Both the position numbers and the translations under genes were made by a program. Under the pieces are notes generated by a model. The model saw only the letters and a list, made by a program, of their open reading frames with translations, did no database searches and was not told where the DNA came from. 64,000 bases of DNA from Gonapodya prolifera JEL478 (taxonomy: Eukaryota; Monoblepharomycota; Monoblepharidomycetes; Monoblepharidales; Gonapodyaceae), in assembly GCA_001574975.1 (NCBI GenBank), contig KQ965813.1, positions 48,370-112,369 of the forward strand, written 5' to 3'. This document shows positions 22,026-32,894 of this stretch, piece by piece. The first letter of the stretch is position 1. Each line of letters opens with the position of its first letter.

Positions 22026-25000
22026 ATGGACTCGTACGGACGCAGCGTGAGTGATGCGGCGAGTGTTGCGGCAGGNNNNNNNNNNNNNNNNNNNNNNNNN
22101 NNNNNNNNNNNNNNNNNNNNNNNNNNTCAACGCACTCGCACTCCACTCGCACTCCACTCGCACTCGACTGCAGGGCGTGCGCGGCGCGTCCTTCGACAGC
22201 TCAAGGCCAAAGATGAGCTTCGACGGAGGCAGGCAGCAGGAGCAGAAGAGCGGGGGGCTGTCGGGAAGACTGTCGTTCAGGAGCTGGCAGAATCCGCTCA
22301 AAGGTGTGTTTCGTCGCTGCGAGCGCGGCATCGACACGCTGCTTTCTCACTCTTTGGCCAACTTTTCTTCCGTTTTCTCCCTGCTTTTCCCTCCCGCCTT
22401 CTCTCTCCTTCCTGTCGCTCTCCTCTCTCTCTCCCTCCCGCTCCACAAACCCCAACACCACACACCCAGCCCTCGTCCGCCGCCGCTCCAAAGCCGACGA
22501 CCCCCAACCCCCACAACAATCCCAATCCGCCCGCCTCGCATCCTCAATCTCATCTCCCTCATCTCCCATCGTGACAGACTCGTTCTACTACTCCACGCAA
22601 TCCCCTTCAACACCCCGATCCACCGCCTCTCTCCCACTGGCCAAATCAAACTCCATCCTCCGCCGCGCCGTGTCCCAGTCGAATCTGACCGAGAGGGAAC
22701 AGCAAGCAAACGCCCAAGCCATGGCCTTCGCCCAGCGCCAACAACGCGCGCTCACGGACTCCCCGCACCTCGGCGCCACCGTCCCGCCTCCGCGCATGTC
22801 CATGTCCGCGTCCCGATCGGCTCCCAGTGGGTTCGACACACCACGGCAGGCAGCCAAACTCGCCGTCCAACGACCAGCGCCAAACGACGGCGCAGGGTCG
22901 GGAGCACACCGCATGTCAATGAACATCCCCCGCGCGCACGACGATATCGCCCCGCCGCGGAAATCCATGTCGGCGCCGAGACCGGAGAGGTCACCGCAGC
23001 CCCCACCCGCCGAATTCAACGAGTACGGGAACCCGCGCGATAGAGACTCCCAGGCGGGGAATGTGCCCCCGCCCTACGTCCCGCCGGGGCACCAAAGACC
23101 GCACGGCGCTCCACCGGCGTCGGGGCAGTCAGCGTACTCCTCCCAGCAACAATCACTCGACCGGGACAGGGAGCGAGATCGGGACAGGGACAGGGACATT
23201 CGCCAGCCCGAAACCCCCACCAAAACGTTCTCCTCGTCTTCCCGGGACCAGTCTCGCGGCCGGCACCCGGGCGCGATCGACCCCCGTGGGCCACGGGATC
23301 CGAGTCGGGGCCGGCCCTCGCCTGCTTCGGGGTCGAAGGAGGGCCCGTCCACGTCACGGGAACAAAGCAGGGGTCGTCGGGCGGATGCGCCCCAGACCCA
23401 GCAAGACTCCCTCCCGCGCCACCCCGACGCCCCCACCGGCGCAGGACCCGACTCACCACCCCGCACCAAATCCCCTCCACTCCCATTCAACCGCACATCC
23501 GCGACCGACCTCGACCCCTCAGCCACCCACGTCCCGCCCGTGATCGACCCCACGGACCCGACCGAACCCACCGAGGGGGACCCCGTGATTCACGACTTGC
23601 CTCTCGTCGGGACGCTCACGAGAGCCATGTCGGCGTCATCCAACCCGGGCGCACCACCACCGCCCCAACCACAGCAGCCGTTGTTGAGGATCCCGAGTAC
23701 GAGAGTGGGGAACGCGACCACGGCGACGAGTTTTCCGATGCTTGTGCCGCAGAGGGGCAGTATTGGGGAAGGGACGGGGACGGGGGGCCAAGGGGGAGGG
23801 AAGGGGCAGGGAAAAGAGGGGCAAGGGCAGGGGCAGGGAGAGGAAAGGAGCTTTTTGAGTTATATGAGGGACACGTTGTTTGTGGATGCGGCGCTCAAGA
23901 TTGAGAATGCGGAGAGGGAGGTGAGTTTTTGGTGTGAGGGCGGTGTGGGGAGTGGGAGTGGGGGTGCAAGTCTTTGGGGCGTGAGGGGGGAGATCCAGGT
24001 CCCACCGGGGAGGAATCAAGGAGCTTCGAGCTTGCGATCGTAGAGCTTGGGATCGTGCTCGAATGACTGGTTTTCGTACCACGAGGAAGACTTATCGATA
24101 CATGTCCTTTTGGTCGCACCGTCACCTCACCACACTTACCCGTCCCCTTCCCCCCCCCCATACTCAGATCGTAACCGCTCCCGTGCACCGCATCGTCCTC
24201 GCCCAACGCTCCCCCTTTTTCAAATCCCTGTTCGTGCAAACCCAACCCACCGAACTCACGCCGCACGGCCTGCCCATCTTCCCCTTACCCATCCTGCCCG
24301 CGCACAAGTCGCTCCACGCCGTCGTGTACCGAATCCTCGTGTGGACGTACTCGATGTCCGATACGGACCCCACACTCACGGGTCCCAAGTGGGACGTTGT
24401 CGCGGGGACGAGGAGACTGGCCGAGTTGTTTGAGTTGGGGCCACTGAAGGCCCAGGCGGACGCGCTGCTGCTGGAGGTTATTTCGTCACCTGCGACGACC
24501 CTGCCGGACTTGGCGTCCATTGGGGTCGAGGCGAGGAAGTGGGAACTCAAGGACGTGTCCATGCTCGCCACGAACCGCCTCATCGCCCTACTCCGTGAGC
24601 CCTCCACGGCGGACTCCACCCTGTCCTCGCTCACGGCGCAAAAGTTCGGGTTCCTCCTCGACTCGGTAGACCCCAGCTCGCACTTTGACTTCATCCGGCG
24701 ATACATCTCCGTGCAGTACCAGGCCGGACGGCTCCTCGGGCAGGAAGAACGCGCCGCGCTCTGGCTCCGTGTGAATTTCGACGGGATGCCCCTGTCGGAA
24801 CTTGAAGCTGCCTTCCTTGACGAGAACACCCCCGTGGACCTCGTCGCCGCCGCGGCTGCTCGGCGCATTTCGTCGGAAGACGGCGCGCAGCTCCTCACGG
24901 CCTTCTCGCCCGATTTGTTCTACTCCGCCCTCGAAGCCGCCACCTCGGCCGCGCGCGACGGGCCCGCTGCCGTTGTGACGGGTGGAGCTCCACCAGTGCG

Positions 25001-26018
25001 TGCGTGGTCCGCTGGCGAGGCGTACAAGGCCGTGCGGACGTACGTGATGAACCACGGTGGCCTGGATGAAGATATCAAGGCTGATTTGTGGAGCAAAGTG
25101 GACTTTTCGGAGTTGACGCTCGAGGAGCTCACGGATGCGGGCGAGGAGGGGTTGGCGCCAAGTGCGAGCTTGTTGGCGGCCATGGTGACCAAGTGAGTAC
25201 AGTGGTTGCTGGTTGGGGTGACGTCGTTCCAATTTTACTGACCTTCAACGGTCCGCATCCGTTCCAGACTGCGCCCGATCTCGTCAGGACGCCAGGGCTC
25301 GGCCACACTCTTCTCCACAAAATCGTCCCTCCAGGGGTCCATCAGTTCTGACACGCTTGTCCGTGGAGGCGGAAGCCGCGGGGTCCGCTGGCGGTCCTCG
25401 CTCCTCTCCGCCGGGAGCGGGGACGGGTCGCTTGTAGTTGGCGCTTCCGGTATGCCCCAAGATACACCCGACGCCGGAAGTGTGCTGTCAGGCCAAGAAT
25501 CGACCGACCAGAGCGCGTACGTGCCCTATGGTGGGTACAACCCATCAGAGCAGGAGATTGGCGCGACCAACGTGGCGGAGATGTTGATGAGGGATGAGAG
25601 CCAGGTCGAGGACGAGGAAGAGGGACCTCCGCCGGTTCCGTCCAAGACCTTGTACTCGGTACCGCACGAAGAGAGGAGAGTGGACAGCAGGGGACAGCCC
25701 CGGTCTCAGCGGGGACCGAGGCAGGAGGAATCGTATGGGTCGCAGCACCGCGACCAGATCCGTCGCGAGCGCTCGGCGGAACGTGTGGACAGCAGATCGT
25801 ACATGGCCCCGCAGCAGTACGCCCAGCAGGTGCCACAACAGTACCTCGACCCCCAGCAGGGCCACCGTGCTCAGCATGGACGCAAAGTGTCGGGCGGGTC
25901 AGTGGCGTCGGGAAACTCCTACGGGCAGGGCAGCTACCAGCAGAGCGGGAGGGAGAGGGAGCGGGAAAGGAGGAGGAGTCAGATGAGCGGCGATATGATG
26001 GATGTGAGGGCGGCGTAG
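22026..26018 (+). CDS. BTB3: BTB-domain protein with long disordered N-terminus
   Basis: Exons at about 22026-22303 (containing an assembly gap), 22470-23920, 24168-25192 and 25268-26018. The N-terminal ~550 residues are disordered and rich in S, R, P and D, with an RDRERDRDRDRDIR tract. BTB follows: FVDAALKIENAERE, then TAPVHRIVLAQRSPFFKSLF after an intron at the same place as in the paralogues. The C-terminal modules show FIRRYISVQYQ, LWLRVNF, NTPVDLVAAAAARR, LEAAT and LWSKVDFSELTLEEL. The last exon is joined by the conserved phase-2 intron and is disordered and highly charged, with a proline motif (GPPPVPSKT) that could bind an SH3-like domain. Whether the start at 22026 is right cannot be settled because the gap interrupts exon 1 and its true length is unknown. 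Confidence 0.82.
22076..22126. other. Assembly gap (51 N) inside BTB3 exon 1
   Basis: Run of N. The frames on its two sides do not agree, so the true length differs from 51 or an intron lies within. The sequence right after it is a repeated CACTCGCACTC tract, which may explain the assembly failure. Confidence 0.95.
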
Positions 26019-27039
26019 AATCGCACCTCGTCAGTAGAAATGTTGACTGCGATGGGAGGAGAGTGGTTATTGCGATCTTGTTAGAGCTATTTCTATCTTG
26101 GAGCAGCTAGATATTTCGTAATAGCATGTTTTGGATATTCTTGAGCAATTTCGATTCTTTTGGGTTGGTGGGAAATGGTCACGGAGTGGATGTAGCCTCG
26201 AAGCAATGGCCCCATTGCGATGAGGGGAGAGGTGTCTCAGGAGCGAAAACGACAGCTATACGATAGTGAAACATGTTGGAGTCGAGATGGGTGAGCGTAC
26301 GGTTGGTAGTCGGGTCTCGTGTTCGCTCATTTCTTCCTCCCGACGACAGTTTGATTTGGGGACATTTTGGATAGCAGTGGACAGGGATCACAATAATTCA
26401 CTATTTTTATACCAATACAGGAGCTCAGATGTGCTAGCTAGTCCAATGTCGGTCACGTTGCAGCAAATAGACCAATCGACGTTGACCACCAGATAACATT
26501 AAACGAAGCGAGTGGTGAACCGTTCACCGCCAGAGAACTTCAAAGAGCCTCTGGCACCCAAAATACACCGCGTGGAGGTCGTTCACCGTGGTATTCCGAA
26601 CAAATCAACTCACATCGATGGGTGGGAGTCCCCCCATCCCTTGTTCAACGCAGGAGCCCTCGCCAAAAGACCCACTCGTCCCAGCTCCACAGACGTGTTG
26701 TTTCATACATGAAATTTCACCGCACAAGGACGGATTCTCTCACACCACAAATAGCGATCGCTGGTCCCTTCATCAGAGTGGGACTCGAAGTATCGGTGGC
26801 GGGGTATGGCACGCCTAGAAAGGCCGATGCGAGCAGTGCGAAGGTTAGCGAGGAAGCTCGGCGTGGTGCGCTGGGCAGAAGGTACCTGGGTACGGCAATT
26901 TGAGCATGGGGGCCGATAAATCTCGAAATCACCCCAGGGGTATTTAAGTGCCTGGTGCACGGTCCACCGGAAGCGAAGACGTAGACATATCGCGAAATCT
27001 CGAATTTGAAGCATGGTCGTTCTGTATCTAGATGTAAGA
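26019..27039. other. Intergenic, no gene seen
   Basis: Short frames on both strands only (for example 26588-26818) and no domain. CpG is still common here, in contrast to the segment that follows. Confidence 0.5.
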
Positions 27040-29052
27040 TAATAGTACTCAGCTTATGCTGCCTCAAGCTTGGCTCCAAGATTCTGTGATTATTTGATTT
27101 CCAGAGCACAATAAAACATAAGTACCTCAGTGATAACATTATGATAAACAAGAATGGTTACAGTATGTGAGCAATAATAGCAAAAATTCTTGCTTTTACT
27201 TGCTGGGGAAGTTCTTGGGCATTGTGACAACTGTGAGCCTGTGCTTCAGCACAATTGTCAAACCCATGGATGCTTCTATCATCTCTGAGTTGGTTGGGCT
27301 TACAAGAAGTCTTGTCTTTGGTTGTTCACATGAAAGCAGAAAAATTTTCCAGTGAGACAAGTTCTAATCTCACAGGGAATGATATTGTCAAAGCCAAGCT
27401 ACATTGGAGGGATAATGCAAAAAAATCAATGTCAAAGATTGGTAGAGAGGGTGGCATAAATGCAGTACCAGAAAATGATCACGAACTGGCAAATCATGGT
27501 TTGTTTCAAAGATACAACAACTTCAAATTTGAGTGAAAAGATGTAGAGCACTGAATCTAAACACTAAGAGGAGCTGGAAGCAAAACCCTGAGACAAATGT
27601 GGAAAGCAAAGATCATGAGGATGTTTTTGAATGAACTGAACCTCTCAGTCAAAGTCACAGTCCCTTGCAGGGGTAGATGCTTAAAGACTGGAACAGGGTA
27701 GGCTTAAGAAACCTCAATGGTTACTATGATCTGCATTTAACCAAATTTTACAGTGCACAACTGTGGTGCCATAAGTTACATACTCTATTTTAGTCTCACA
27801 CTTGTACAACAGTAATCCTACTTTGTAAAAGAGATAACATTTTCTTGTGAGGACTTTCTACACTTTTTCACCCAAGTCACCCAAATTTCTCCAATCATGG
27901 CAACTGCACCAGCTGATGACACATTTGAGATTGTAATCATAACTTCCATTACCTGAGATGTGGCGCCAAGCACAAAGAGACTAAGAGTTGATGGATTTGT
28001 GACAGTGAGAGAGTGGTTCATCTTTATTGCTGTATGCAAGCTCCACACAGTTGACTCTAACTTTGTAAATACAGGTCAAAAGTGAAGGAATTGGATTCAT
28101 GGCTTTTGAAAAACCCTGGCATAACTCCAGAGTCACTCCAAAGGGGTATTTCTGGGTCCATGACTTTTGACAAGGCTAAAACTGAGGTCACATCCCTAAG
28201 TGAGTCTTCAAAACTCCTGATCATCCCACTGTAGTATTGAAGAGGTAATTCTATTCTGGAGGAAATGAGACTGTTCCAATCCAAATGAAAGCAATGCTCA
28301 TGGATATGGATATGTCCTGAATTTCTAACTTCTTACATGAGAACTAATAACCAGATTTTCAATGTGTGGGGGATGTGGGGCAAATCCAGGGTCCCTGGGA
28401 GATGGTGTTTGTTTCCAGACAATACAGACATATACTTGCACCTGGTGAAATTGTGGTGTCAGAGTATGAAGTAATGTCAGTTTAAGTGCATCATATTCTT
28501 TACCAAGTACCTTGAATTCAATGTGTCATGTATTGCTTAAACTCCAGCATTGTGAGTTAGGGGGCCTGTGATGTCATCATCGTCCACCAGAAAACTGTGG
28601 TTACTTTGGTAGACCTGCAATTACAACTGGTTGTGAATGAGCAAGAATCTGAGTGCATGATGTTCTGAATATTTGTCCACTATATTGATTGTCTGCCTTT
28701 TGTCAACACAAGAGTACAGAAGGTGGAAGGAATTTTTTTAAACATTCAACTGCAACAGTGCAGATTTGGAGGTGCAGCACTGGTACAGCCATGATGTCAT
28801 GCTCTTATTTCTGGTTCCTATAGGCTTTCTTCCTGTTAAATGATTGCAAATCAATGATTCCTTGCTATTCTTTTGTCCAGATCAAGAGAGCAAGCCATTA
28901 TTCTTTTCCAGGATCAATTTGGTTGGAACTTGAATTGCAAAATTTGATTTAGAATGCAAGTGTATGAAAACCATTTCATGTCAAATGCATTTTCTCAGTG
29001 AAAGGGACCATTTGTTTGAGGCCAATGTGTTTTTGATTGAAAGGAAACACTT
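27040..29052. other. CpG-depleted AT-rich segment, no gene seen
   Basis: About 2 kb in which I count only about three CpG dinucleotides (near 27481, 27963 and 28577), while TpG and CpA are abundant. Neighbouring regions have CpG every few bases. There is no long open frame and no recognisable protein. The most likely reading is old, formerly methylated non-coding or repeat DNA. It ends exactly at the left end of the Harbinger element. Confidence 0.7.
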
Positions 29053-29095
29053 GGGTTGTGTTCAGTCAGCCTCTAAAAGAGGCGCTCTAACTCTT
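29053..29095 (+). repeat. Left terminal inverted repeat of the Harbinger element
   Basis: Pairs with 32380-32418: GTGTTC, GTCA, CTCTAAAA and CTCTAACTC occur in the same order on the opposite strand, with small insertions and mismatches. Confidence 0.8.
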
Positions 29096-29327
29096 TGACA
29101 CCCTATCTTTTGCCTGAAATAGAGTTAGAGGATAAATCGCATTTGGTCTGGCACTAAAAACCATTTCGGGGTTCTAAAAGGCTATAAAAAAGGTCTTTAA
29201 CATATGTAGGGCTAGAAGTGCATTTGGTCTGTTTGTTTTGAGATAGAAAAGACTTCAAAAAATTGCAGAGTTGGAGCTTTTTGAAAAAGAGGTCTGGACT
29301 TCTTCTTGAAAAAGCTCTGACACCACA

Positions 29328-30090
29328 TTGACTATGGCAGACACTCTCGAGATCTCAAACCCCATCAAAAATGGATCAGCATCATCAAGAGCAACTACCT
29401 GTGGACCTAGTGCAACATGGAATGCCACCCTTAACTCTATCCTTGTCGATGCCCTCCTATTTCAAGTGCGGGAAGGAAAGAGGAGCAAGAGCAGACTCCA
29501 ACCACAAGGATGGACCCTGGCAACCGCTGCTTTCAAGGCAGCAACTGCTGTAGGGGATCATTACAACATTAATAAGGTCAAGTCTCACTACTACCAGATT
29601 CAAGCTCTCTTTAAGACATGCTCATGGCTGAAGAGTTGCAGTGGATGGGGATGGGATGACACCAGTAAGCATCTTCTAGTGGACAATGTTGTGTAGGATG
29701 TAGAAATCATGGTAAGGTGACATTTGCTCCTTTTTCTGCTGTTGAAACATTTCACTTTGATTTTCCTTCTATTTCATTGGCAGGCTCACAGCATTGTTTC
29801 TGGGAAAGTCACTGATGAGTAACAGATATTCTCAAAGATCCGCCAAGCTGGATTCCTACTGTGGGACACCTGCAACAAGATTTTTTCCAGTCACATTGCA
29901 ATGGGAGCACACAGTATCACCATCAGCCAGGCTGTTCAGGATGCTTCAAAGGCACTGGAGAATACAAGTGCATTGGCAGGACAGAAGTGGAAGCACGCGG
30001 AGATGTGGATGTTGGAAATTACATTGGACAAAGAGGAAGCAGATGAAGCCACAGGTGAGTGATGATGGCATGCAATTTTGTTGTTGATAG
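29328..30090 (+). pseudogene. Harbinger-associated Myb/SANT-like DNA-binding protein (decayed)
   Basis: The first frame (29328-29696) starts at an ATG and shows the Myb/SANT-like pattern of these elements: TWNATLNSILVDALLFQ, GWTLATAAFKAA, NINKVKSHYYQIQALFK and GWGWDD. After a likely intron (GTAAGGTGA to TTGGCAG, about 29711-29783) a second segment continues (IRQAGFLLWDTCNKIF), but frames no longer agree throughout. In PIF/Harbinger elements the Myb-like partner brings the transposase to the ends and into the nucleus. A related acidic frame at 30531-30815 may be its C-terminal part. Confidence 0.65.
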
Positions 30091-30530
30091 ACATGATTAA
30101 TTTCTGTGGCTGTAAACAGGAGTTGGGAGGGCCAAATTGCCTCTTTTGACAGTCACCAGCTGCTCCCACAGCAGCAGTTGCAGTCAAACCCCTAGCAGGT
30201 GCTACACAACCTAGGTGAGCTGCACGAGCCTGTAAACTGCAGGAACGTGTATATGTGATCAAATATACATAACAAGTTGTAATGTGCATGGAACTCACCT
30301 GCAGGAACGTGATGCCAAACTTAGGGCACGTCCTGCAGGTGTGCACATCTAAATCCGCGGCCACAGTAGTGGCACAGCAGCTAATACCCAACACTCATAC
30401 TACAATATATACTCCACGTTAGTGGATGTCAGTGTGACAGCAGGGGGGCAACTGCAATTGCTGAGCTGCGTGGATTTAAGGACATGGCTGGCGCACTGAT
30501 GGAGGAGATACAGGTTAGCAGCGTTGCAAA

Positions 30531-30815
30531 ATGCCTCCAGGAGGGAGCAATGTCAGTGGACAAGAGGATGGAGACCAGGCTGCAGGATGCATTGACATCA
30601 CTCAGGCAGATGAATTGGATGATGAGGTGCTATTGAAAGTAACAGAGGTCTTTAGGGAGTTGGCAAACGCATCGACTTTTGTTGCATTGTGCTCCCAAGA
30701 CTTGCAGAGGTTTATGATGCAGGGGCAGATGGGAAACTATGACCCAACTGCTCTTCACATACCTGAGTTTGGAGTTGTAGGACAGTATCATGGGAGTCCT
30801 GGACATTTAATGTAG
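30531..30815 (+). pseudogene. Acidic frame inside the Harbinger element, probably the C-terminus of the Myb/SANT-like partner
   Basis: An ATG-initiated 94-residue frame rich in D, E, Q and L (DELDDEVLLKVTEVFRELAN). It lies downstream of the Myb-like segment on the same strand. A stretch of 440 bases with stops separates them, which may be intron or decayed sequence. No domain of its own recognised. Confidence 0.4.
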
Positions 30816-30955
30816 TTTTATTAGCAAGTGATTTATTTCATGCCTAGAACTAATAGACATTATTAAAACTAATAAATACATGTCCATATTCCAGTTGTGC
30901 GATTTGCCTAATGCACACACTGCATCCTGTCCCTCCAAAATTGTACCATATTCTG

Positions 30956-32260
30956 TTACTGCGCCCACATATCCGTTGCAATACGTTCACAGAGGCCATT
31001 CAAGGCCTCTGCCGCACCTGGTACTGGGGGGATGTAGTCCACCCCTGCCACCCTGTCCCCTCCAACAGGTGCCCTCTGAGCCCATTCATCCCACCTTTTC
31101 GCAAGCCAATCATCTATATTGTCTTGCTCCATCCTAATGAAGTTGTGGAGCCCAGTTAGGGCAACCACAAGTTGGACTTGAGTTGGAAAATTGACAAGGG
31201 CAACAGTATGGAGAATAAAAAATCAATTCTTCAGGATGCCAATAGTGCACTTGACAATGTTTCAAAGGGATGAATGTCGAAGATTGAAGAGTTCCTTGGG
31301 ATTTGATGGTCTGCGTGGAACAGTTAGAAGATATGGGCAAATGTAATCACAAATTCAACAAATGCACTCACCTTTGATTAGCCAATCCCCTTTCCTGAAG
31401 GTGATATCAAACCGTCTTGTATGGGATGAGAAGGTGGGGGTCTCCACTGTAACCAGCATTGGTGAGATAGAACCTCCCATCTGGGATTGCAAGTCCCTTC
31501 ATGATTGCATCGCAAAATACAGCTCCATTGTGAGCGGAACCTTCCCATCTGGGTAATACAAATGTGAATAGTCCATCGAAGTTGACTGCAACCAGGACAT
31601 TCTGGCTCAAGTGCCCCTTCCTATCCCGAAATGGAGCCTGTGCAGCCGCTGGAATGTGCACTTTAGCTGCTGTCCCGTCCAAAGCCCCAAGGCAGTTGTT
31701 GAAGTATGCGGAGAATTTCAGGTTGCGTCAAATGCGAGGGTGCAAAGGCTCATCACCAGTCGGCTGCATCAGATACTCTCCACAGTAAGTCCAACAACTG
31801 CCAATAGGACTTGATATAAATATGTCAAAATGGTTGAACCACTGTGCTGGAATCGATCCATGAGATCCGCAGTTGTTGCATTCCTCCCAACCCAGTGCAG
31901 GAAAATAAACACCTGCTGCTCCACTGAGATATGTTTCGTGTCCTGAAGTGGCCCTGTTGGGTAGCGGAGGGTGCGGACTAAACGCCTAAAAGTATGGACC
32001 TCCATACGCAACAACCTCCTAGCCCATGCACTATCACCATTGAGAATCTCCCGAGTGTAGTCCTCACCCCGTAATGCGGAATCGCGGACAACAGACGCCG
32101 CTGCGATCGCCCACTGAAGTGCATCGGCGGCAATTGTTGCGCCGGTCATGAGTGCGACGCCGGTGAACACAATCATCACATCCCTCAAGTCCTTGTAGTC
32201 CGATCCATCCGATTCCATTGCAATCTGATCCGTTGAAGGTCCTTCGAAGAACAAATGCAC
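30956..32260 (-). pseudogene. Harbinger-type DDE transposase (inactive)
   Basis: Read from 32260 downward. The N-terminal part (RRLLRMEVHTFRRLVRTLRY, VEQQVFIFLHWVGRNATT, FQHSGSTILTYLYQVLLAV) matches the helical part of the DDE_Tnp_4 family. Then comes FSAYFNNCLGALDGTA with the first catalytic aspartate, HLSQNVLVAVNFDGLFTFV, a NAGY where the family has DAGY, IPYK, RHSSL and TGLHNFI. The third acidic residue of the family's (I/V)E-R motif is replaced by lysine (IVKCTIG). There is at least one frameshift and there are several in-frame stops, so it cannot be active. The D-to-N, E-to-K and Arg-to-stop changes all fit CpG to TpG/CpA mutation (see findings). Confidence 0.85.
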
Positions 32261-32379
32261 GGGGACTTTATTTTTTGCTCTAAATTTTTTTTTTTTGGAG
32301 TTAGAGGATGGATTCGGTATATTTCAAAAAAGAGTTATTCTCTAACTCTATAACGGCTCTTTTAGCACTTTCCCGGTTG

Positions 32380-32418
32380 TTAGAGTTAGAGGGTTTTAGA
32401 GTGACCGAACACACCCTT
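32380..32418 (-). repeat. Right terminal inverted repeat of the Harbinger element
   Basis: Inverted counterpart of the left terminal repeat. A further copy of the GAGTTAGAG motif sits just inside, near 32300. Confidence 0.8.
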
Positions 32419-32894
32419 GGATAAATGTCGTGGCGGATACATTGTAGCCTCGACGAGGCTCTCCCCCGAACAGTTACTATGCTGCGATCACTCGCCGCGA
32501 AATTTTGTGGCAGAAGAAGAATAGAATACGGCTTCAACTGACGGAAACGGAACGGAGAAGGACGGAGAAGGACCCTGGAGAAAAGGGAATATTATCGTCC
32601 CTTTGTGTTTGTGACGACGGCTGACACGGCAAAAAGGGACAATTGTTGGCAGTTGTGAACAATCCGACAGGCAGAAATTACATTTGTCACACGGGCTACG
32701 AGCGGAATGATCTCTTTGCGAGCGGTCCAAAACGTGCTGTGCGAGCGTGTGCGGCAGGTTCTTTCTTTTTGCACGATAAGCGCCACACGGAGTGAGGAGA
32801 GTGGCCGAAGGAGTCCCGTCCAAATATCGGCGCCGCCTCGCAGCGACTCCCGATCGACACCCGCGGAGACGAAGACAAGACAGAGACGAAGACG

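Larger units (their letters stand above)
29053..32418. mobile_element. Degenerate PIF/Harbinger DNA transposon, ~3.37 kb
   Basis: The ends are imperfect terminal inverted repeats. The left end (from 29053) reads GGGTTGTGTTCAGTCA, then CTCTAAAA and CTCTAACTC; the right end, reverse-complemented from 32418, reads GGGTGTGTTCGGTCA, then CTCTAAAA and CTCTAACTC. CTTG occurs at both junctions, so a 3-4 bp target duplication (TTG or CTTG) is plausible; PIF/Harbinger normally makes 3 bp. Inside, a Myb/SANT-like protein is on the plus strand and a DDE transposase on the minus strand, converging. This two-gene set is the hallmark of the superfamily. The element separates BTB3 from BTB4. Confidence 0.85.

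Noticed and set aside
23160-23230. Repeated GGGACAGGGA units as a CRISPR-like array
   Set aside because: They encode the RDRERDRD tract of BTB3 in frame; simple coding repeat.
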